The notes beneath the pieces were generated by a model. That model made no database searches. It had not been told where the DNA came from and saw nothing but the letters and a program-made list of their open reading frames with translations. 10,000 nt of DNA. Source: Nitrospira sp. Its GTDB lineage: Bacteria > Nitrospirota > Nitrospiria > Nitrospirales > Nitrospiraceae. Of this stretch, positions 1-7,792 are shown one piece after another; position 1 is the first letter of the stretch, and each line of letters begins with the position of its first letter. Made by a program: the position numbers and the translations under genes. The DNA lies in NCBI GenBank assembly GCA_020216985.1, contig JAIWOH010000098.1:1-10000 (forward strand), written 5' to 3'.

Positions 1-1
1 C

Positions 2-397
2 GTCGAACGTCAGGTACGATCCGCAGAAGAGGTTCCTCCGGCCCTGCGAGAGCTTCTGCCGGACATCGATGCGCTGTGGCTTTTGTCCGACAGCACGGTG
101 TTGACCGAAGAGTCGTTCTCGTTTCTTTTACGCGCCGCCTTCGACCGACGCATCCCGGTCATCGGATTCGATCCGGAATTCTCCCGCCGCGGCGCCTTGA
201 TCAGTTTCTGGATCGACCCGGCCGACATCGGGCGAGAGGCGGCCTCCATCGCCCACACCATTCTCATCGGTGGAACGGTGTCGGCTGCCAAATCTTTCGT
301 GCCGCGGCAACGGATGGCCTTGAACCTCGGCACCGCCGAATATCTCGGCATTGCGATCCCGCCGACGGTCCAGAGCATGGCCGACGAGGTGTACTGA
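2..397 (+). CDS. ABC-type substrate-binding protein, C-terminal part (cut by window start)
   Basis: Only the last 131 residues are present; the reading frame is open from the first bases, so the gene begins upstream. The fold matches the ABC_sub_bind (TrpX-like) periplasmic binding protein family: a segment ending in '[14 protein letters not shown]' (the binding-cleft strand with an Asp), then '[17 protein letters not shown]' and '[17 protein letters not shown]', which correspond to the family's conserved C-terminal lobe. Such proteins capture a small ligand outside the inner membrane. The signal peptide cannot be checked. The stop TGA (395-397) shares one base with the ATG of the following histidine kinase (ATGA arrangement), so the two are probably co-translated. 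No permease or ATPase gene follows, which suggests a sensing rather than a transport role, although transporter genes could lie upstream. The ligand is unknown. A TTG at 83 could be taken as a start but lies inside the conserved domain. Confidence 0.8.
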   Translation, partial: VERQVRSAEEVPPALRELLPDIDALWLLSDSTVLTEESFSFLLRAAFDRRIPVIGFDPEFSRRGALISFWIDPADIGREAASIAHTILIGGTVSAAKSFVPRQRMALNLGTAEYLGIAIPPTVQSMADEVY

Positions 398-2079
398 TGA
401 CGGCGACGAACGACTCCAATGAAAACCGCCATCGTCCGGAAGGCCTCGGACTCAGCACGAAATTCGTGTTGTTCATCAGTTTGGTCATTATCGCGGTATG
501 TTCGGGCTTAAGCCTCTACTTCATCCGGCAACAATCCGATTCGATGGCCCGCGCGTTGACCGGCACGGGGAGCCTTCTGGTGAAAAACCTGGCCCATAAT
601 AGCCGCTACGGCCTCGTCGCCAAAGATCTGGTGCTGCTCGAACAACTGATGAAGGGAGTCATGGACGTGGATGAAAGCGTCTACGTCGTCTTCACGGGGC
701 CGGACGGCAAGCGGTTGGCCGAGAAAAGCAAATCGAACGTGTATCCGGACCCCGCCATCGCCCAATCGCTGATCCGCTCTAACGCGAACGATGTCACGAT
801 CACACCGTTTACGGTAGACCATGGCCGACGGCGCGAACGCCTTTATGACTTTGCCGTCACGATCCGTCGGGGAAACGACATCGAATCTCCCTTCTTTTCT
901 TTCGAGTCGGAAGAGTCTCACGACGAGTCTTCGACGGCGGCGCGACTCCAGCCCCGCATTTACGGTATCGTTCAGGTCGGCTTGACGGGAGAGCGGATGA
1001 ATCAAGCACTGGATACCTTGATCGGAAACGTCATGATCATCACGATTATGGTGATCCTGTGGGGTATCGCAGCCGCGATGCTGCTGACCCGCCAGATCAC
1101 CACTCCCCTCAAAAGCCTCGTCTCGGTCGCCCGACGAATAGCCGGCGGCGATTTGACCGTCTCGGTGAAACCGACGACTCGCGACGAGGTTGGGCAACTC
1201 ACTCTGGTTTTCAGTCAAATGACGGAGGCTTTGCGCGAACGGGATGCCCAAGTCAAACAGGCGTATCAGGAACTGGAGCAGCTCAATGAGACGCTCGAAC
1301 AACGAGTCCGTCAGCGAACCAGCGAGCTCCAAACCGCCAATGAAAAATTAAAAGAACTGGACCACCTCAAATCGACCTTCGTCTCGGTCGTGTCACACGA
1401 GCTTCGCACGCCGATGACGTCGATCAAGGGCTATGTCGAAAACCTGCTCGACGGGTTGGCCGGCGCGCTCACGGAGAAACAAGCCCGCTCCCTCGAACGG
1501 GTCAAGCACAATATCGATCGGCTGACACGGATGATCAACGAGCTGCTGGATCTTTCAAAAATAGAAGCCGGGCGGTTGGAATTGCACCTCGCGCCGATCG
1601 ACATCGTGGACCTCGTGGAGGACGTCGTGGAAAACCATCGGGCCACGGCCCGCCAGAAGTCCATCCTGCTGCGCACCGTCCTGCACGCCCCTTTGCCGAT
1701 GGTTCGAGCGGATACCGACAAGCTCCATCGCGTCCTGATCAATTTGGTTCACAACGCGATCAAGTTCACGCCCGAAGGAGGAGAAATCCTTGTGGAAGTC
1801 GGAACGCGAGACTTCGACTTCGTCGAAGTGACCGTGATCGACAGCGGAAACGGCATTCCCACGGACGAGCTGGACAAAATCTTCGACAAGTTTTATTGGA
1901 GCAAATCGGCCCCCGTTGAAGCCCGCGGCGCCGGGCTGGGGCTGGCTATCGCTAAGAACCTGATCGAACTCCACGGCGGCTCCATTCGGGTGGAAAGCGT
2001 CCTCGGAAAAGGCAGCCGTTTTTCCTTTACAATCCCTGTTGCAAGGCTCTTTTCTCATGGGTCGGACTCCGAGTCTTAA
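397..2079 (+). CDS. Membrane sensor histidine kinase (extracytoplasmic sensor - HAMP - HisKA - HATPase_c)
   Basis: This 560-residue kinase would autophosphorylate and pass phosphate to a response regulator not visible here. Order of parts: short cytoplasmic N-tail; TM1 about 23-43; extracytoplasmic sensor about 44-211 resembling CHASE/Cache-type domains ('LAHNSRYGL', '[15 protein letters not shown]') with a Ser/Glu-rich stretch at 169-180; TM2 about 212-230; HAMP about 231-283; coiled coil about 283-325; HisKA with phospho-acceptor His334 in 'SHELRTP'; HATPase with N box Asn453 ('NLVHNAIKF'), G1 'DSGNGI' 482-487, F box 'IFDKFYW' 495-501, G2 'GAGLGLA' 511-517 and G3 'GKGSRF' 537-542. All catalytic boxes look intact. 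The ATG at 397 is chosen because it overlaps the upstream TGA, has GAGG (386-389) seven bases before it, and longer versions of the frame only run across the upstream gene. The overlap implies that the upstream binding protein may present its ligand to this sensor. Confidence 0.92.
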   Translation: MTATNDSNENRHRPEGLGLSTKFVLFISLVIIAVCSGLSLYFIRQQSDSMARALTGTGSLLVKNLAHNSRYGLVAKDLVLLEQLMKGVMDVDESVYVVFTGPDGKRLAEKSKSNVYPDPAIAQSLIRSNANDVTITPFTVDHGRRRERLYDFAVTIRRGNDIESPFFSFESEESHDESSTAARLQPRIYGIVQVGLTGERMNQALDTLIGNVMIITIMVILWGIAAAMLLTRQITTPLKSLVSVARRIAGGDLTVSVKPTTRDEVGQLTLVFSQMTEALRERDAQVKQAYQELEQLNETLEQRVRQRTSELQTANEKLKELDHLKSTFVSVVSHELRTPMTSIKGYVENLLDGLAGALTEKQARSLERVKHNIDRLTRMINELLDLSKIEAGRLELHLAPIDIVDLVEDVVENHRATARQKSILLRTVLHAPLPMVRADTDKLHRVLINLVHNAIKFTPEGGEILVEVGTRDFDFVEVTVIDSGNGIPTDELDKIFDKFYWSKSAPVEARGAGLGLAIAKNLIELHGGSIRVESVLGKGSRFSFTIPVARLFSHGSDSES

Positions 2080-2106
2080 GCCGTCTCTCGCCTTCAAGAC
2101 GGTTTA
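2077..2106 (+). terminator. Stem-loop on the kinase stop codon, possible terminator
   Basis: A 10-bp stem (2077-2086 with 2097-2106, one G-U pair, 10-base loop) starts exactly at the TAA of the kinase gene. There is no run of T after it, so it may be a weak or factor-dependent terminator, or an mRNA 3'-end stabiliser. The separate promoter-like sequence downstream supports transcription ending near here. Confidence 0.4.
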
Positions 2107-2190
2107 GATTCCACCGCCCCTTCGCGCATGCGTCATAAGACCTGATATGGTTGAACGCCCGCTCTCCGTCGATGTCCATTGTTTCCGATC

Positions 2191-2219
2191 TTTACCGCAC
2201 GTTGACGTAGTGCTATGGT
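2191..2219 (+). promoter_or_regulatory. Candidate extended -10 promoter for the LplT-Aas fusion gene
   Basis: TTTACC (2191-2196) and TATGGT (2214-2219) are 17 bases apart, each matching four of six sigma70 consensus bases. The -10 is preceded by TGC (2211-2213), an extended -10 TGn. Transcription would start near 2226, about 30 bases before the ATG at 2257. No Shine-Dalgarno sequence is visible ahead of that ATG. Prediction from consensus only. Confidence 0.33.
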
Positions 2220-2256
2220 GTTCGCCCGAAACTCTTCTTCTTGATCTTTTCATCGC

Positions 2257-5200
2257 ATGTCCCACGCCACCGCTCATCCCTTACGCGGCCTCCTGATCGC
2301 CCAGTTCTTTGGAGCGTTCAACGATAACGCATGGAAACTGATGGTGGCTTTGCTGGCCATCCGGCAGGTTGCGGCTGTCGTCGGCCCGTCAGGACCTGAA
2401 TTCGAATCGGCCTCTCAGACGCAAGCCACCATCGCCTTCGTCGTCTTCAACCTTCCCCTCATGCTGTTTTCCGCCATCGCCGGTGTCCTCTCGGATCGCC
2501 TGAGCAAGCGGACCGTAATCATCGCGTTCAAAGTGGTTGAAGTAGCGCTGATGGGAGCCGGGACGGTGGCGTTGTGGAGAGATCCAAGCGGCGGATGGCC
2601 CGCCCTCATCATCTTGGGAGCCATGGGTGTCCACAGCGCGTTCTTCAGTCCGGCCAAGTACGGTATTTTGCCCGAGCTGCTTCCTTACGAGCAGCTCTCG
2701 ATCGGCAACGGCTTGCTGAAAATGTGGACCTTCCTTGCCATCATTGCCGGCACGACGGCGGGAGGCCTGTTTCTTGGCCTGTCCGGCGCGACCCCCTGGC
2801 TGGCGGGGCTCGCACTCACCACCCTCTCCGCGGTCGGGCTGCTCGCCGCCTGTACGATCCCGCATGTGCCGGCTTCCAGATCGGAGGGAGGAGTGGGCAC
2901 CACGCTGGCCATCGCTTGGACGACACTGCGCGCAGACCGCACGCTGCGACTCGCCCTCGGCATCAATATCCTGTTCTGGACGATTGCCAGCCTGTTCGGG
3001 CAGGATATGCTGATCTACGCCAAGAGCCGTCTCGCTCTGTCCGATGAATTATCCGGTCTCCCTCTGGCCGTCCTGGGCATCGGCATCGGAATCGGCGCCG
3101 TGCTGGCCGGCCGCCTCTCTGCCTCGAAAATCGAAATCGGCCTCATTCCGCCCGGCTGCCTGGGCCTGAGCGCAGGGCTGCTGGCTCTCGGTCTCATTCC
3201 GCCAAACTTGCCCATCGCGTTGACGCTGATGGCCGTGCTTGGCTTCGCCAGCGGTTTCATCAATGTGCCGATCAACGCGCTCATTCAATGGCGGACGCCG
3301 GCCGATCGACGCGGCGCGGTGATCGCGCTGGGCAACACCTTCATGTTCGGCGGCATTCTCACCGGATCATTGGGGGCGGGAATCTTGTCTCAAATAGGGC
3401 TTTCCGCCAGCGACATCCTCCTGGCCTGTGCCGCCATTGCATTGAGTGGCTCTCTCGTGGTCGTCCGGCTTTTGCCCGAGAGCCTGCTGCGGTTTGTCGT
3501 CGTCCTGCTGCCTCGCCTCCTTTACCGTCTCACCGTGATCGGAGCGCACCATGTCCCCCGCGAGGGAGGAGCATTACTCGTCCCCAATCAGGTATCGTTC
3601 ATCGACGGATCGTTACTAATCGCAAGTCTCGACCGCCCGATACGGTTCGTAGTCGATGAACGCTCTCTTGACTGCCTCCCTCTCAAATACGTCGTGAAGC
3701 TACTCAGGGTCATCCCGATTGCTTCCTCCGGCAACCCGCGCCTGATTCTCAAAGCGCTGCGCGCCGCCGGCGAAGCCCTCGACAACGGCGAGTTGGTCTG
3801 TATCTTCCCGGAAGGGCAGATCACCCGCACCGGTACCTTACTTCCGTTCCGGTGGGGATTCGAGCGCATCATGAAAGGGCGAACCGTCCCGATCATTCCC
3901 GTCCATCTGGACCGCATTTGGGGCAGCATCTTCAGTTTCAGCGGCGGGCGGTTCGTGTGGAAACGGCCGGAGCGCATCCCCTATCCGGTCACCCTGTCGT
4001 TCGGCGCGCCGCAACCCTCAACCACACCGGCCCATGAGGTCCGCCGGCTGATTCGAGAACTGGGTGAAGCGGCCTGGCACCTTCGCAAAACGGATCAAGA
4101 ACCGCTGCATCGGCCGGTCCTGCGCATGTGGCGACGCCGTCCCCTGGGTCTCGCCATGGCGGATGCGGCGCGCCCGCGCGTCACCGGTTTCAAGGCTCTG
4201 GTCGGAACGATCTCGCTGGCGCGGGCCTTGAAACCTCACTGGAACGGGCAGGCTCGCGTGGGCCTTTTGTTGCCGCCCAGCGTGCCGGGTGCGTTGGTCA
4301 ACGTCGCGGCCTCGGTCGCGGGCAAAACCAGCATCAATCTCAATTACACGGTAGGCCGGGCCGGACTCGAGTCGGCCGTCAAACAAGCCTCGCTCAAAAC
4401 CGTGCTGACCAGCCGCCTGTTCGTGGAGAAGGCGAAACTTGAACTTCCAACCGGCGTGACGATTCTTTGGCTGGAAGATCTCGCCAAGGGGATCGGCGCG
4501 GCCCAGAAACTGGCGGCGTTGTGTCTGGCCCTGGCGGCTCCGCTGCGGTTTGTTGAAGCGGCCTGCGGTCGAGACCGCAAGATCTCGATGGACGATCTCG
4601 CCACGATCATTTTCAGCAGCGGCAGCACGGGCGAGCCCAAAGGCGTGATGTTGTCCCACTTCAGCATCACATCCAACGTCGAGGGCGCCGCGCAAGTCAT
4701 TCACCTCGACCAGCATGACCGGGCGTTGGGCATTCTCCCCTTCTTCCACTCGTTCGGCTACCTGCTGCTCTGGCTCCTGACGAGGAACGGCGTCGGTATC
4801 GTGTTTCACCCCTCCCCGCTGGACGTGACGGCCATCGGCGAACTGTGCGCCCGGTATCGGGTCACGTTGCTGATCGCGACGCCGACCTTCCTGCAACTGT
4901 ACCTTCGCCGCTGCACGCCCGAACAGTTCGGCAGTCTGCGGGTCGTTCTGACCGGGGCGGAAAAGCTGCCGCTTCGACTCGTCGACGCTTTCCAAGCTAA
5001 ATTTGGAACCACTCCGGTTGAGGGCTACGGCGTCACGGAATGTTCGCCGGTGATTTCAGCGAATTGCCCGGACTACCGGGCCGCGGGCTTTTATCAAGTG
5101 GCGTCGCGGCGAGGCACCGTCGGCCAGCCTCTTCCCGGCGTCTCCGTGCGGATCGTCGATCCGGACACGTGGGAAATTCTCTCCCCGGGCCAACCAGGCC

Positions 5201-5685
5201 TGTTGCTCGTCAAGGGCCCGAACGTCATGCAGGGATACCTCGGCCGCGAGGACCTGACCGCTCAGGTCATACGCGACGGTTGGTACATCACGGGCGACAT
5301 CGCCTCGCTCGACGACGACGGTTTCTTGACGATCACCGACCGACTGTCTCGCTTTTCGAAGATCGGCGGCGAGATGGTCCCGCACGGGCGCGTCGAAGAG
5401 GCCCTGCACCAGGCCATCGGCGCCGAGGTGCAGGTTTTTGCCGTGACCGGCATCCCGGACGAGAAAAAGGGAGAGAAATTGGCGGTTCTTCATACCCTCG
5501 ACGAGCATCTCATCCCGGGCGTCCTGGAGAAACTGTCGGCCGGCGGATTCCCCAACCTGTTCATTCCCGGCAAGCACGACTTCATCAAGGTCGATGCCTT
5601 GCCGGTGCTCGGAACAGGAAAACTGGATCTGCGCGGCGTAAAACGGATCGCCATGGAACGGCTCGGCACGAAGGGCTCGGTCTAA
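2257..5685 (+). CDS. aas: LplT-PlsC-Aas fusion: lysophospholipid transporter / acyltransferase / acyl-ACP synthetase
   Basis: A 1142-residue inner-membrane protein that joins what E. coli makes as LplT (about 397 aa) and Aas (about 719 aa). The family imports lysophospholipid, activates fatty acid onto ACP with ATP, and re-acylates the lysolipid. Parts: MFS domain about 1-415 ('AQFFGAFNDNAWK' near the start, motif A 'GVLSDRLSKR' 76-85, 'SPAKYGILPE' 131-140 as in LplT); PlsC-like domain about 420-600; adenylate-forming domain about 620-1135 with 'SSGSTGEPKG' 787-796, 'GYGVTECSP' 923-931, 'TGD' 1012-1014, 'RLSRFSKIGGEMV' 1029-1041 and the catalytic-type Lys1122 in 'GTGKLD'. Oddity: the acyltransferase HX4D motif reads NQVSFID, so Gln445 replaces the catalytic His, while FPEG (517-520) remains. 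ATG 2257 is the first start after an in-frame TGA at 2242; no good ribosome site precedes it. The fusion itself is known in other bacteria. The transporter and synthetase calls are firm; acyltransferase activity is uncertain. Confidence 0.92.
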   Translation: MSHATAHPLRGLLIAQFFGAFNDNAWKLMVALLAIRQVAAVVGPSGPEFESASQTQATIAFVVFNLPLMLFSAIAGVLSDRLSKRTVIIAFKVVEVALMGAGTVALWRDPSGGWPALIILGAMGVHSAFFSPAKYGILPELLPYEQLSIGNGLLKMWTFLAIIAGTTAGGLFLGLSGATPWLAGLALTTLSAVGLLAACTIPHVPASRSEGGVGTTLAIAWTTLRADRTLRLALGINILFWTIASLFGQDMLIYAKSRLALSDELSGLPLAVLGIGIGIGAVLAGRLSASKIEIGLIPPGCLGLSAGLLALGLIPPNLPIALTLMAVLGFASGFINVPINALIQWRTPADRRGAVIALGNTFMFGGILTGSLGAGILSQIGLSASDILLACAAIALSGSLVVVRLLPESLLRFVVVLLPRLLYRLTVIGAHHVPREGGALLVPNQVSFIDGSLLIASLDRPIRFVVDERSLDCLPLKYVVKLLRVIPIASSGNPRLILKALRAAGEALDNGELVCIFPEGQITRTGTLLPFRWGFERIMKGRTVPIIPVHLDRIWGSIFSFSGGRFVWKRPERIPYPVTLSFGAPQPSTTPAHEVRRLIRELGEAAWHLRKTDQEPLHRPVLRMWRRRPLGLAMADAARPRVTGFKALVGTISLARALKPHWNGQARVGLLLPPSVPGALVNVAASVAGKTSINLNYTVGRAGLESAVKQASLKTVLTSRLFVEKAKLELPTGVTILWLEDLAKGIGAAQKLAALCLALAAPLRFVEAACGRDRKISMDDLATIIFSSGSTGEPKGVMLSHFSITSNVEGAAQVIHLDQHDRALGILPFFHSFGYLLLWLLTRNGVGIVFHPSPLDVTAIGELCARYRVTLLIATPTFLQLYLRRCTPEQFGSLRVVLTGAEKLPLRLVDAFQAKFGTTPVEGYGVTECSPVISANCPDYRAAGFYQVASRRGTVGQPLPGVSVRIVDPDTWEILSPGQPGLLLVKGPNVMQGYLGREDLTAQVIRDGWYITGDIASLDDDGFLTITDRLSRFSKIGGEMVPHGRVEEALHQAIGAEVQVFAVTGIPDEKKGEKLAVLHTLDEHLIPGVLEKLSAGGFPNLFIPGKHDFIKVDALPVLGTGKLDLRGVKRIAMERLGTKGSV

Positions 5686-5891
5686 ACCGCCGATCACGTT
5701 CTAGGAACTCCGCGCCCGAGCCGCCGGGCTGCTGGGGCTGGTGCCATCGTTGACGGCGTGTTTGTCGGTGCATCACTCAAGCAGGGGGGAGACAAGAGCC
5801 GTTTCATGATTGTGCTGGAACAGGCCATGCTGACTCCGGAGGCGGGAGGCGCTCGACCGGCGTGGGACTGAGCGGTCGAAGGAGAACGCCG
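5686..5891 (+). other. Gap between fusion gene and amidohydrolase, with an uncertain small open frame
   Basis: This 206-base stretch holds the amidohydrolase ribosome site (AAGGAG, 5879-5884) and no convincing terminator or promoter. After the TAA of the fusion gene the same frame stays open to TGA at 5869-5871. Possible starts are GTG 5758 (37 aa) and ATG 5806 (21 aa), neither with a good Shine-Dalgarno sequence. The translated segment around 'VDGVFVGASLKQGGDKSRF' looks protein-like, so it may be a leader peptide, a gene remnant or chance. I do not call it a gene. Confidence 0.4.
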
Positions 5892-6881
5892 ATGGCCGAC
5901 ACGACCAAACGTCTGATCGATTGCCACGTCCACTTGGCCGCCCTGCCGGATGATAACAACGGCTGCTATATTTCGCCGAGGATGCTCAAGAGCCCGCTGT
6001 TTCGCTTTCTTCTCTGGAAACACAACCTATCTCCCCACTACCCTCAGCAAGCCAATCGGAAATACCTCGATGATCTGCTCAATGAGCTGCGAGCCTCGCG
6101 GCTCGTGCACAAAGCCGTCTTGCTCGGAATGGACGGGGTATACGATGAAGCGGGACGCTTGGACCGGTCCCGGACGGAGTTTCTCGTCGCCAACGACTAC
6201 GTCTTCCGCACCGTGCGAGCTCATCCCGACTGTTTCCTGGCTGGCCCGTCGATCAACCCGCAACGGAGAGACGCTGTCGAAGAAGTTTATCGCTGCGCCG
6301 GTGCCGGAGCGGTCCTGGTGAAGGTCCTGCCCAACAGCCAGGGCTTCAATCCCGCGGATCGGCGATACCGGCCGTTCTACCGTGCGCTCGCGGAGCGGAA
6401 CCTGCCGTTGCTCAGTCACGTCGGCTATGAGCTCAGTTTGAACAGGCTAGATCAATCGCTCGGTGAGCCGGACCGGCTCCGCGCGGCGTTGGACGAAGGC
6501 GTCACCGTCATCGCAGCTCACGCCTGTAGCTACGGCTTGATGGTGTATGAGCGGTTTTTCCCGACGCTCCGCACGCTCTGCGCCACATACCCCAACTTCT
6601 ATGCAGACATTTCCTCCCTGACACAACCCCATCGCCTCAAGATGCTCCTGCTTCTGCGCCGACACCCCGAGCTTCACGATCGTCTGCTGTTCGGCACCGA
6701 CTATCCGCTTTCCGTGTTTCATCTCCCCGCATGGGGGCGGGTGAGCTCTCGCCCATTGGTAAATATGATCCGCACAAAGAACCGATTCGACCGGCAGGCG
6801 CTTGTCTGTCGCGAGCTGGGTCTCTCCTTTCGCTCGCTCGACGAAATAATCGGTCGACTCACACCCGGACATCCTGCATGA
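5892..6881 (+). CDS. Amidohydrolase family 2 protein (metal-dependent hydrolase, TIM barrel)
   Basis: This 329-residue cytosolic protein has no signal peptide. It fits the Amidohydrolase_2 family, whose members hydrolyse or decarboxylate small carbon compounds using a metal held in a TIM barrel. The family ligands appear in order: HxH at His12/His14 ('DCHVHL'), His176 ('LSHVG'), His210 ('AAHACSYG') and Asp270 ('LFGTDYP'). The length is normal for the family. ATG 5892 is chosen because AAGGAG lies seven bases upstream (5879-5884); an in-frame GTG at 5862 would add ten residues but places the start ahead of that ribosome site. It stands alone, 206 bases after the fusion gene and convergent with the lipoprotein gene, so context gives no substrate. 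Residues 21-60 form an unassigned insert between the HxH strand and the next strand, which could shape the substrate pocket. Family is firm, substrate unknown. Confidence 0.85.
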   Translation: MADTTKRLIDCHVHLAALPDDNNGCYISPRMLKSPLFRFLLWKHNLSPHYPQQANRKYLDDLLNELRASRLVHKAVLLGMDGVYDEAGRLDRSRTEFLVANDYVFRTVRAHPDCFLAGPSINPQRRDAVEEVYRCAGAGAVLVKVLPNSQGFNPADRRYRPFYRALAERNLPLLSHVGYELSLNRLDQSLGEPDRLRAALDEGVTVIAAHACSYGLMVYERFFPTLRTLCATYPNFYADISSLTQPHRLKMLLLLRRHPELHDRLLFGTDYPLSVFHLPAWGRVSSRPLVNMIRTKNRFDRQALVCRELGLSFRSLDEIIGRLTPGHPA

Positions 6882-6900
6882 ACGGGAGATCCACGTTGCC

Positions 6901-6923
6901 GGACTCACTGTCACGATGAGTCC
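6901..6923 (+). terminator. Small stem-loop 19 bases after the amidohydrolase stop
   Basis: A perfect 7-bp inverted repeat (6901-6907 with 6917-6923, 9-base loop) lies between the amidohydrolase stop and the larger hairpin at 6931-6967. It has no T run. It may act with the next hairpin as a tandem 3'-end structure. Confidence 0.3.
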
Positions 6924-6930
6924 CAGAAGC

Positions 6931-6967
6931 CGAGAGGGCCGTTCCCGTTAAGAGAACGGCCCTCTCG
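6931..6967. terminator. Strong 14-bp hairpin between convergent genes, likely bidirectional transcription stop
   Basis: A perfect GC-rich 14-bp stem (6931-6944 with 6954-6967) with a 9-base loop. It lies 50 bases past the amidohydrolase stop (+) and 35 bases past the lipoprotein stop (-), the expected place for a shared terminator. Neither side has a clear T run; the minus strand has only a short CTTCT. Termination may thus be incomplete, or the hairpin may mainly protect the 3' ends. Confidence 0.6.
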
Positions 6968-7001
6968 AAGAATCCGCACGGGAAACGTTGGGCGGCGCGG
7001 C

Positions 7002-7667
7002 TTACTGGCTGACGGTGATCCGCTCCTTGATCTTGTCGAACGCCTCCTTCGTCAGCACGTTCTTAGCCACCAACTCGCCTTTGACTCGGTAGGGGCGATT
7101 GTTGACGATCCGATCCGCCTCTTCCTGGTTCACTCCCAATAACAAGACCAGATCGCTCGCCGATACCTTGTTGACGTTCACCATGCCGACGGCGGGAGCG
7201 GCCTCGGACGGCGCCGACGCACCAGACTGGGCCGGCGCAAGCATCGGCATCTGAGCCCGATCTTTCAGCTCTTTCTGGTACCGAGCCACCATCGACTTCA
7301 GCGTTTCATTATGGCGTTTCACGTCCTGCAGTTCCTGGCGCAGGTTTCGGTTTTGCGTCGAGAGGGTCCGGACTTTTTCTTCCAGCTCGCCGGTCTTTCC
7401 TTCGATCTTGCCCCGCTCTTTGTCCCGACTGTGCTCGAGTCGCTGCAATTCGTCGCGGGCCGCATTGGCCTCGCTGCTGTACTTGGCGTTCAATTCTTTC
7501 AAGGCCCGTACCTGCTGCTCCAAGGCGATTCGTTGCTCACGGGCCTTGGCCAATTCTTCCCTGACATGCTCCGCTTCCGTCACCGCCTCTTGGTATTTGG
7601 AGTTGGACACACATCCTGTCGTCAGCAGCACGCCGACCGCTATGGCCGCCATCCACTTCCGCTTCAT
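7002..7667 (-). CDS. Lipoprotein with long coiled coil and C-terminal helix-hairpin-helix domain
   Basis: A 221-residue exported protein. Residues 1-18 are a lipoprotein signal peptide (MKRKW, then a hydrophobic core) ending in 'LLTTGC', so Cys19 should be lipidated after cleavage by LspA; Thr at -3 is unusual, with Leu at -4. Residues about 25-139 are rich in Glu, Lys, Arg, Gln and Leu in heptad-like spacing, a long coiled coil. Residues about 140-162 are a Pro/Ala/Ser linker. Residues 163-221 ('VNVNKVSASDL', 'LGVNQEEADRIVNNRPY', 'FDKIKERI') resemble the ComEA-type HHH_3 domain, which in known members binds DNA. The ATG at 7667 is chosen because GGGGAGG (7673-7679) lies five bases before it and the signal peptide starts there; a TTG-started frame from 7784 would bury the signal. 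Monocistronic, divergent from uppP and convergent with the amidohydrolase. The function is not known to me; it could be a periplasmic scaffold or a DNA-binding envelope protein. Confidence 0.85.
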   Translation of the reverse strand: MKRKWMAAIAVGVLLTTGCVSNSKYQEAVTEAEHVREELAKAREQRIALEQQVRALKELNAKYSSEANAARDELQRLEHSRDKERGKIEGKTGELEEKVRTLSTQNRNLRQELQDVKRHNETLKSMVARYQKELKDRAQMPMLAPAQSGASAPSEAAPAVGMVNVNKVSASDLVLLLGVNQEEADRIVNNRPYRVKGELVAKNVLTKEAFDKIKERITVSQ

Positions 7668-7757
7668 GACAACCTCCCCTTGCTCAACCTTCAGAGTCGA
7701 CAGCCTGTTCCGTTCCGACTCGTCGTCGCCGGGTGCGAGAACACGCGCAGTTTCAGC

Positions 7758-7784
7758 ATTATGCCAACATCCCCGCTTTGTCAA
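7758..7784 (-). promoter_or_regulatory. Sigma70-type promoter for the HHH lipoprotein gene
   Basis: On the minus strand a perfect TTGACA (7784 down to 7779) is followed after 15 bases by CATAAT (7763 down to 7758), five of six for the -10. The spacing is short. Transcription would start near 7751, giving an 84-base leader before the ATG at 7667. Confidence 0.5.
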
Positions 7785-7792
7785 TAGATTTA

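Noticed and set aside
76..396. 107-codon upstream extension of the histidine kinase frame.
   Set aside because: It overlaps the conserved binding-protein coding region in another frame and its Arg/His-rich translation resembles no domain. The ATG at 397 with a ribosome site and stop overlap is better.
4018..4995. 325-codon minus-strand open frame opposite the fusion gene.
   Set aside because: It is a GC-rich antisense shadow; the plus strand encodes conserved acyltransferase and synthetase motifs throughout.
5714..5729. GC hairpin after the fusion gene as its terminator.
   Set aside because: The stem is only 5 bp with no T run, within chance expectation for GC-rich sequence.
5040..5753. 237-codon open frame in +3 within the synthetase domain.
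   Set aside because: Its Arg/Gly-rich translation is an out-of-frame shadow; the main frame carries all adenylate-forming motifs through to residue 1124.
5750..5778. TTGACG as -35 of an amidohydrolase promoter.
   Set aside because: No acceptable -10 lies at 15-19 bases downstream.
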